DNA from: Kiritimatiellia bacterium
GTDB taxonomy: Bacteria > Verrucomicrobiota > Kiritimatiellia > SLAD01
Assembly (NCBI GenBank): GCA_007123265.1
Contig: SKLK01000078.1
Location: 1 to 33,389, forward strand
Reading direction: 5' to 3'
DNA: 33,389 bases
This document shows positions 27,880 through 33,389 of the stretch, one piece after another. Each line of letters opens with the position of its first letter. Position 1 is the stretch's first letter. The notes beneath the pieces were generated by a model. It was not told the DNA's origin. It ran no database searches and saw only the letters and a program-made list of their open reading frames with translations. The position numbers were made by a program, and so were the translations under genes.

Positions 27880-28752
27880 ATGAGCAAATTGATACTGGGA
27901 CTCCCCAAAGGCAGTCTACAAGAAGCGACCTTCGGCATGATGCGCAAGGCCGGCTGGACCATCTCCGGCGGGTCGCGCTCCTACATGCCACGTATAGATG
28001 ATGAAGACATAGAAGTCCGGCTAATCCGCGCTCAGGAAATCAGCCGCTATGTAGAAAACGGCCATTTGGATGCCGGCATGACGGGTCATGACTGGATCGT
28101 CGAAAACGGGTCGGACGTAGTCGAAGTCACCGAATTGGTCTACTCCAAGCAAGGCATGAATCCGGTTCGCTGGGTCGTAGCGGTGCCTAACGATTCGCCG
28201 ATTCGATCGGTCAAGGACCTGCAAGGGAAACGGATCGCCACGGAAGCCGTGGGCATAACCAAACGGTACCTGGAAGAAAACGGCGTCGACGCCCAAGTCG
28301 AGTTTTCGTGGGGTGCCACCGAGGTGAAGGCGCCGGAACTGGTGGATGCCATTGTGGAAATAACCGAGACCGGCTCCTCGTTGCGAGCGAACAATTTGCG
28401 AATTGTAGAGGACATCCTGTCCTCGACGACCCGTTTCATTGCCAACAAGGCGGTATGGGCGGATCCCATCAAGCGCCGCAAAATCGAGAAGATGGCGATG
28501 ATGCTGCAAGGGGTGCTGGCGGCGGACCGGAAGGTTTTGATTAAGATGAATGTGCAGGCCGGTGATCTGGATGCCGTCGCCAATCAACTGCCGTCGATGC
28601 ACGCGCCCACGATCAACAATCTGCGGACGGAGGGGTGGTACTCGATTGAAACGGTCCTGGATGAAAGTGTGGTACGGGAGATTATCCCGGAGTTGAAAGC
28701 CGCGGGTGCGGTAGACATTATCGAGTTGAGTCTAAACAAAGTCGTTCCGTAA
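27880..28752 (+). CDS. hisG: ATP phosphoribosyltransferase, long form
   Basis: LILGLPKGSLQEATFGMMRKAGW, DAGMTGHDWI, RIATEAVGITKRYLEENG, DAIVEITETGSSLRANNLRIVEDIL, C-terminal regulatory domain. Confidence 0.97.
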   Translation: MSKLILGLPKGSLQEATFGMMRKAGWTISGGSRSYMPRIDDEDIEVRLIRAQEISRYVENGHLDAGMTGHDWIVENGSDVVEVTELVYSKQGMNPVRWVVAVPNDSPIRSVKDLQGKRIATEAVGITKRYLEENGVDAQVEFSWGATEVKAPELVDAIVEITETGSSLRANNLRIVEDILSSTTRFIANKAVWADPIKRRKIEKMAMMLQGVLAADRKVLIKMNVQAGDLDAVANQLPSMHAPTINNLRTEGWYSIETVLDESVVREIIPELKAAGAVDIIELSLNKVVP

Positions 28753-28817
28753 CACACCGCATTGCGCCGGACGCATTACGGTAGCGGAAATGATTGAAGC
28801 GTAAGGAATAAGTCAAG

Positions 28818-28907
28818 ATGGGTTCGATCAAGAAACAGCGTCGTCGGAAAATGGCCAAGCACAAGCGTCGTAAGCGCCTCAAGGCCGACCGGCACAAGAA
28901 GAAGTAG
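28818..28907 (+). CDS. 29-aa highly basic protein, bS22 / AURKAIP1-COX24-like ribosomal protein
   Basis: ATG 28818 to TAG 28907: MGSIKKQRRRKMAKHKRRKRLKADRHKKK, preceded by AAGGA. Below the ORF-track length cut-off. Confidence 0.85.
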   Translation: MGSIKKQRRRKMAKHKRRKRLKADRHKKK

Positions 28908-28928
28908 ACACGTTCGGACTCGCCAATA

Positions 28929-28962
28929 CGCCTCCTGTCCTTGCTTTTTTGGGCAGGAGGCG
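28929..28962 (+). terminator. strong hairpin, possible terminator after the small basic ORF
   Basis: CGCCTCCTGTCC - TTGCTTTTTT - GGGCAGGAGGCG (12 bp with one G-T pair); no clear U-tract follows. Confidence 0.5.
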
Positions 28963-29028
28963 GATACTTTCAGCAGGATAAATGCTGAGCGGCAAGCTAT
29001 GCTATGCCGTGTAGACCGTTGGTGAGCT

Positions 29029-31140
29029 ATGACGTTGGAAACACCGAAACGACGAAACCGAATAGCGGCAGGTTGGGCAGGGTTCACCCTGTTGATTACC
29101 GGCCTACTCACGGGTTGCCAGTCCATTCCTCATAGGACAGAGGCGGAGCAGGACTTGTCTCCGCCCGATTGGGATATTGAAATTGCGGCGCCGGAACGCC
29201 TGCAGGCCGAGGCGCTGGCACTTTTTATCCGCGGACAATTGCACGATGCCGATGGCGCCTATGAAGAGGCGCTGGCCTCTTATCAACGCGTGATTGAACG
29301 CGATCCCGGTGCGGATCAGGCCTATTTCCGGGCCGCTTTAAACCTGTTCCGGCTGAATCGCGACGACGAGGCCCTCGCGTTATTGAAATCGTTGGTGGAA
29401 CAGCGCCCCGGCGAAGCACAACCCCTCCTGTGGTTGTCTGCGGGCTACCGCCAGAACGCACAATTGAAAGAGGCCACGGAAGTTCTGGCCGAAGCGCTGT
29501 CCGTCGCACCACGCAACGAAGCCATCTATCTGCAAAAGGTGGAAGCGTTGTTCCAGTTGGATCAATCCGATCGCGCTGTCGCGCTTTTGCGGCAAGGAAT
29601 CGAGCGGTCCACCGCCCCACTCCGGCTGCAACGTGTTCTGGGCGAGCTGTTGATGCGGACAGCCCTTCTGAGTGAGGATCGTGAGGTGCGGGCTCAAGCC
29701 ACCACCGAAGCCATTGAACTGCTTGAGCAGGTTCTGGAGAAACAACCGAACGACCGGGTGCTGGTGTTGGGTTTAGCCGATCTGTATCTGCGGACCGGCC
29801 AGATCCAAAGCGCCTTGGCCCACTACGAAAGCGCTGCGCAGTTGGACCCGACCGATGCGAATGTCCGCGAGCGACTGGCCTATCTGTACGAGCGACTCGA
29901 ACGTCCGGAAGATGCTATCCGCACCTTGAATGAACTGGCACGGTTGCAGCCCAACAATGCCCGCGTGTTCTATGCGTTGGCGGCCTTGCACGAAGAGCAG
30001 GATAACCGCGCACAGGCCATCGAGCAGTATCGACGGGCGGCGCAGACGGGTCGTCCCGATCCCGCGCCGTACCTTAAACTTGGGGTATTGCAAATGGAGG
30101 ATGCCCCCGAACAGGCCGTCGCCGATTTGCAAGAGGGCTTGGAATTGATCCCCAACCATCCGCGCTTGCTGGAAATGCTGGGCTACGTGCAGTTTAACCG
30201 GGAGGCGTACCGCGAAGCCGCCGATGCCTTCGACCAAGCCCAGCAAGCGTGGCTGGAATTGGAGCCAAGCCGGGACGCAATGACACCGAATTTTCACTTG
30301 TATTTCGCCCTCTCCCACTACTTTGCGGACGAACCGGAGAAAGCCATTCCGGTCATGGAGGATGCACTGCTTCAAAACCCGCAGGCCATTGAAGCGTTTG
30401 CTCACTTTGTCTTTCAGGATGAAAGAGAGGACCGGTCGCATTCCGCCATCGAAATTCTTGAGACCTTGCTGGTCGATCATGCGGACTCGATCGAACTGTG
30501 GAGCACCCTCGGTTACTTGCACAGCTTTCACGAGGACTATGAAGCCGCGTTGGATGCGTTCGATCAGGCCTACACCCTGATCGAAGCGGCAGGCGATGAT
30601 GCATCGGACCATGCCTCTTCCCGCTTCTATTTTTGGTACGCGGCCGCACACGAACGGACAGAGAAATATGACCGGGCCGAAGAACTTTTCTATCGCAGTC
30701 TGGAGATGGACCCGGATAATGCGGAAGCGTATAATTATCTGGCCTATATGTGGGCGGAGCTGGGCATAAATCTGGAGCGGGCTGAATCCTATGTGCAGAT
30801 TGCCTTGGAAGCGCGACCGGAAAGTGGCGCATTTATTGATACACTGGGCTGGATTTATTATCAGCAGGGTCGGTATGACGAGGCCTATACGGAAATCCGC
30901 AGGGCGCTGGACATAATTCCCGATGACCCCGTAATTCTCGACCACTTAGGCGATATCTATTACGCCCTCGACCAGCTGGATCAAGCGCTCGTTAAGTGGA
31001 CACGTGCGTATGAACAGGATCCAGATATCAAGGATCTGGCCACGAAGTTACGGGAACATCAACCGCAGCCGGACCCTGATCCCGCCGTAGATACCACGCC
31101 GTCCGATGAGACCGATGCCGTTGATGAGGATGAAGATTAG
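29029..31140 (+). CDS. TPR-repeat lipoprotein
   Basis: N-terminal hydrophobic segment with lipobox LLTGC; many TPR units (e.g. PDNAEAYNYLAYMWAELGINLERAESYVQIALEARPESGAFIDTLGWIYYQQGRYDEA). Confidence 0.9.
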   Translation: MTLETPKRRNRIAAGWAGFTLLITGLLTGCQSIPHRTEAEQDLSPPDWDIEIAAPERLQAEALALFIRGQLHDADGAYEEALASYQRVIERDPGADQAYFRAALNLFRLNRDDEALALLKSLVEQRPGEAQPLLWLSAGYRQNAQLKEATEVLAEALSVAPRNEAIYLQKVEALFQLDQSDRAVALLRQGIERSTAPLRLQRVLGELLMRTALLSEDREVRAQATTEAIELLEQVLEKQPNDRVLVLGLADLYLRTGQIQSALAHYESAAQLDPTDANVRERLAYLYERLERPEDAIRTLNELARLQPNNARVFYALAALHEEQDNRAQAIEQYRRAAQTGRPDPAPYLKLGVLQMEDAPEQAVADLQEGLELIPNHPRLLEMLGYVQFNREAYREAADAFDQAQQAWLELEPSRDAMTPNFHLYFALSHYFADEPEKAIPVMEDALLQNPQAIEAFAHFVFQDEREDRSHSAIEILETLLVDHADSIELWSTLGYLHSFHEDYEAALDAFDQAYTLIEAAGDDASDHASSRFYFWYAAAHERTEKYDRAEELFYRSLEMDPDNAEAYNYLAYMWAELGINLERAESYVQIALEARPESGAFIDTLGWIYYQQGRYDEAYTEIRRALDIIPDDPVILDHLGDIYYALDQLDQALVKWTRAYEQDPDIKDLATKLREHQPQPDPDPAVDTTPSDETDAVDEDED

Positions 31141-31182
31141 AGCATTTACAATAAAACTGTAGCCGTCCGGCTTGCCTCATCG

Positions 31183-31298
31183 GTCACCCCGAGCGCAAGC
31201 CTGCCCTAAAGAACCGAGGGTGGTTGACAAAGATTGAGATGTCTCGATCCATTCGGCTTCGCTCAGGACAGGCTTCGCTTCGCTACGCTCGACATGAC
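31183..31298. repeat. dispersed intergenic repeat element with imperfect inverted ends
   Basis: GTCACCCCGAGCGCAAGCCTGCCC...GAGATGTCTCGATCCATTCGGCTTCGCTCAGGACAGGCTTCGCTTCGCTACGCTCGACATGAC; the minus strand gives the familiar spurious peptide CHVERSEAKPVLSEAEWIETSQS. Confidence 0.7.
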
Positions 31299-31362
31299 AA
31301 CATTTTACATTAACCCGGTTCTTGACCCGAGCCAACCAGCGTCGCGCAAACACGACAAACAA

Positions 31363-32514
31363 TTACTCGTCGTTCGCCGCTTCCTCGTCATTTCCCTCAT
31401 CGCGATCACCGCGACGCAACACGCGGTCCAAGCCTGAACGTCGTTCCTCGGTTGCATCCTCTTCCAAAACGTCTTCCACCTCGGGTTCCGCATCACGACG
31501 CAAGAAGCGGCGCGATGATTCCTCTGCGTCTTCGGAAACATCCTCCAAGACCTCGTCCGCTTCCTCATCGCGATCACCGCGACGGAATAAGCGCCCACTC
31601 CGGGCCTCCTCATCCACGTCCTCCTCAAGGATTTCGTCCGTTTCCTCATCGGCGGCGCGGCGTAGCAAGCGACGAGGAGACTCCTCCTCCACGGCCTCTT
31701 CGAGTTCCACTTCGACGTCTTCGCCACCACCGGTAACCCGGTCGCGGACGGCGCGTGCGCCGGTAGCGATGCCGCCGCCAACCGCGCGGGCGCCGTCCAC
31801 CGCCATGCCGCCCAGTGCGCCGACGCCGTCGAACGCGGACATCAAGCCATCGCCCAAGAGGGAGCCGGCGTTGGCCACGCCGTTCACCACGGTTCCCAAT
31901 ATCGCACGCGTGATTTGCGTGATGATTTCTGTGGTGCTCTGGTCCTCGCCACCCAACTCCGTCAGCCGTATGGTGCCCAACTGGATGGGTACCGAACCCC
32001 CACGCAATGCAGTGGCGCTGATACGCGCCGTGGCATCGGCCAGGACAAACTCCTTGATGATGACTTGACGCGGCACGACATCATCCTCTACCGGCAGCTC
32101 TTCGGCCTCCTCTTTTTCGACCTGGCTTTCCAGTCCCTCAAGCAAGACCCCCAGATTGGTCCGACGCAAACCCATTTCATAGGTGATCACCGGATTATCG
32201 ATGATGATCCGGTTGATGATCAAGGGATCGGAAAACAACGAGCGCATGTCCACGTCGACTTCCAGGTTGCGCATATTGAACAAGTTCTCGGTGCGGAACC
32301 CTTCGGGATTATCGACCACCAGGCCCGAAATACTGATATATCCGCGCAGCGGATGAAAGCGGGCTTGTTCCACCTTCACGGGCACGCCCAATACCTGTGG
32401 CCCGACCAATTCAACGGTATGCTTTACGACATGACCGCCCCAAAATACGAGGACCACAACAACGATAACCAGAACGAGCGCCAATCCGCTCAGAACACGC
32501 AATAGAATCTTCAT
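31363..32514 (-). CDS. AsmA-like envelope protein with C-terminal Arg/acidic repeat tail
   Basis: N-terminal TM (MKILLRVLSGLALVLVIVVVVLVFW), then AsmA/DUF748-like ISISGLVVDNPEGF...LEVDVDMRSLFSDPLIINRIIIDNPVITYE; Gly/Ala linker and four charge-patterned repeats. Start set at MKILL (32514). Confidence 0.75.
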   Translation of the reverse strand: MKILLRVLSGLALVLVIVVVVLVFWGGHVVKHTVELVGPQVLGVPVKVEQARFHPLRGYISISGLVVDNPEGFRTENLFNMRNLEVDVDMRSLFSDPLIINRIIIDNPVITYEMGLRRTNLGVLLEGLESQVEKEEAEELPVEDDVVPRQVIIKEFVLADATARISATALRGGSVPIQLGTIRLTELGGEDQSTTEIITQITRAILGTVVNGVANAGSLLGDGLMSAFDGVGALGGMAVDGARAVGGGIATGARAVRDRVTGGGEDVEVELEEAVEEESPRRLLRRAADEETDEILEEDVDEEARSGRLFRRGDRDEEADEVLEDVSEDAEESSRRFLRRDAEPEVEDVLEEDATEERRSGLDRVLRRGDRDEGNDEEAANDE

Positions 32515-32538
32515 TATGAATTGTCTCCCCACTATATG

Positions 32539-32558
32539 CTGTCACCACCTGGTGACAG
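32539..32558. promoter_or_regulatory. perfect 9-bp palindrome, candidate operator
   Basis: CTGTCACCA-CC-TGGTGACAG between hisC(-) and the AsmA-like gene(-); on the minus strand it is followed by CATATAGT. Confidence 0.45.
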
Positions 32559-32580
32559 GTTCACGTTACGTCAGTTATTT

Positions 32581-33389
32581 TTACTTGATCAAGGCGAGAA
32601 ATACATCCATCTGTTCATCGGTGCCCACGGTCACCCGCAAATACTCGGCGGTGGCCGGCGCAGGGAAATACCGGGTGTAAACCTGGTTTTCCCGCAACCG
32701 CTGAAACAAGTCCGTCGCCGACTCACGCGGCGGACGTAACCAAAGGAAATTGGTCTGCGACGGAAACACGTCGAAACCCTTCGCCCGCAAGGCCTCAGCA
32801 ACCCGGGCGCGGGTGGCACAAATCAATTCGACATTGTTGCGCATGTGGGCCTGATCCGCGATCGCTGCACAGCCCATGTCCTGGGTCAAACGATTGATGT
32901 TGTAGGCATCCTTAATCTTGTATAGCGCCTCGATTAGTTCGGGATGCCCCACGGCATAGCCGAGGCGTATACCCGCCAATGAATAGGCCTTGGACAGGGT
33001 CCGGCTGACCAACACGTTGTCCATGCCGATGGCCAATGGCAAGGCCGTCGCATCGGCAAAGTCGACATAGGCCTCATCGATGACCAGGACGCCCTGCGTG
33101 TGCTCGGCTACATCCGCCAATGCGTCCACTGGACAGCACAAGCTGGTCGGCGCGTTCGGGTTGGTCCAAAAGAACAGGGGCACATCGTAGCGCGCCGGCC
33201 AATCGGGGCAACGGAAGTCCGCATTCAAGGGAATTGGCGCCGTTGCCACATCAGCGATAGCGGCAAGGACCGGATACAAGGAGTAGGACGGATCAAAGTA
33301 ACCAATCCGTCCATGCGGCGGCACAAAGGCGCGGATACACAAGGATAGAATCTCGTCCGAGCCATTGCCGCAAAACACGTGATCGACGG
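32581..33389 (-). CDS. hisC: histidinol-phosphate aminotransferase, C-terminal part, truncated by the window edge
   Basis: VFCGNGSDEILSL, FFWTNPNAPTS, VLVIDEAYVDFA, LVSRTLSKAYSLAGIRLGYAVG, FPSQTNFLWLR. Confidence 0.92.
   Translation of the reverse strand, partial: VDHVFCGNGSDEILSLCIRAFVPPHGRIGYFDPSYSLYPVLAAIADVATAPIPLNADFRCPDWPARYDVPLFFWTNPNAPTSLCCPVDALADVAEHTQGVLVIDEAYVDFADATALPLAIGMDNVLVSRTLSKAYSLAGIRLGYAVGHPELIEALYKIKDAYNINRLTQDMGCAAIADQAHMRNNVELICATRARVAEALRAKGFDVFPSQTNFLWLRPPRESATDLFQRLRENQVYTRYFPAPATAEYLRVTVGTDEQMDVFLALIK

Noticed and set aside
29773-30945. Long antisense ORF (390 aa) inside the TPR gene, and similar long antisense ORFs in glyS (329 aa) and NAPRTase (399 aa)
   Set aside because: High-GC shadow ORFs opposite clear protein families, with compositions atypical of proteins.
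31373-31700. CRISPR-like or tandem repeat array suggested by repeated CCTCATCGCGATCACCGCGACG
   Set aside because: The repeats are in frame with the charged tail of the AsmA-like protein, with irregular spacing and no spacers.

Overview
33.4-kb window of ordinary bacterial chromosome. It is Gram-negative, because lipid A and outer-membrane genes are present; a PVC-group affiliation is only a guess. Gene order: truncated fmt(-); pabB-pabC fusion; a nitrogen block of amtB, glnB, TorF-like porin, gltB and gltD, with a very good sigma54 -24/-12 match in front of amtB; an orphan FecA-like TonB receptor flanked by repeat-rich intergenic DNA; glyS-NAPRTase; a low-complexity protein with repeated KIKL motifs and a C-terminal TM segment; trxA; a divergent lpxC-like gene; a DUF481 barrel; a coupled minus-strand lpxI / Gfo-Idh / lpxB operon; a coupled minus-strand cassette of two phosphohexomutase homologues plus a small secreted protein; hisG; a 29-aa bS22/AURKAIP1-like ORF missing from the ORF track; a TPR lipoprotein; an AsmA-like protein with a charge-patterned repeat tail; and partial hisC(-). 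The strongest candidates for something undescribed are: (1) the coupled cassette in which one mutase has lost the catalytic Ser, the DxDGDR metal loop and the phosphate-binding signature, next to an intact paralogue and a gene carrying a 12-nt G tract in its signal-peptide region; (2) a PII protein with Ile at the uridylylation position 51; (3) a nested inverted-repeat structure between glnB and the porin gene; (4) the repeat family bracketing the TonB receptor; and (5) two unusual repeat-tailed envelope proteins. No CRISPR, rRNA, tRNA, prophage or transposase gene was recognised. All calls are from reading the sequence; no searches were run.
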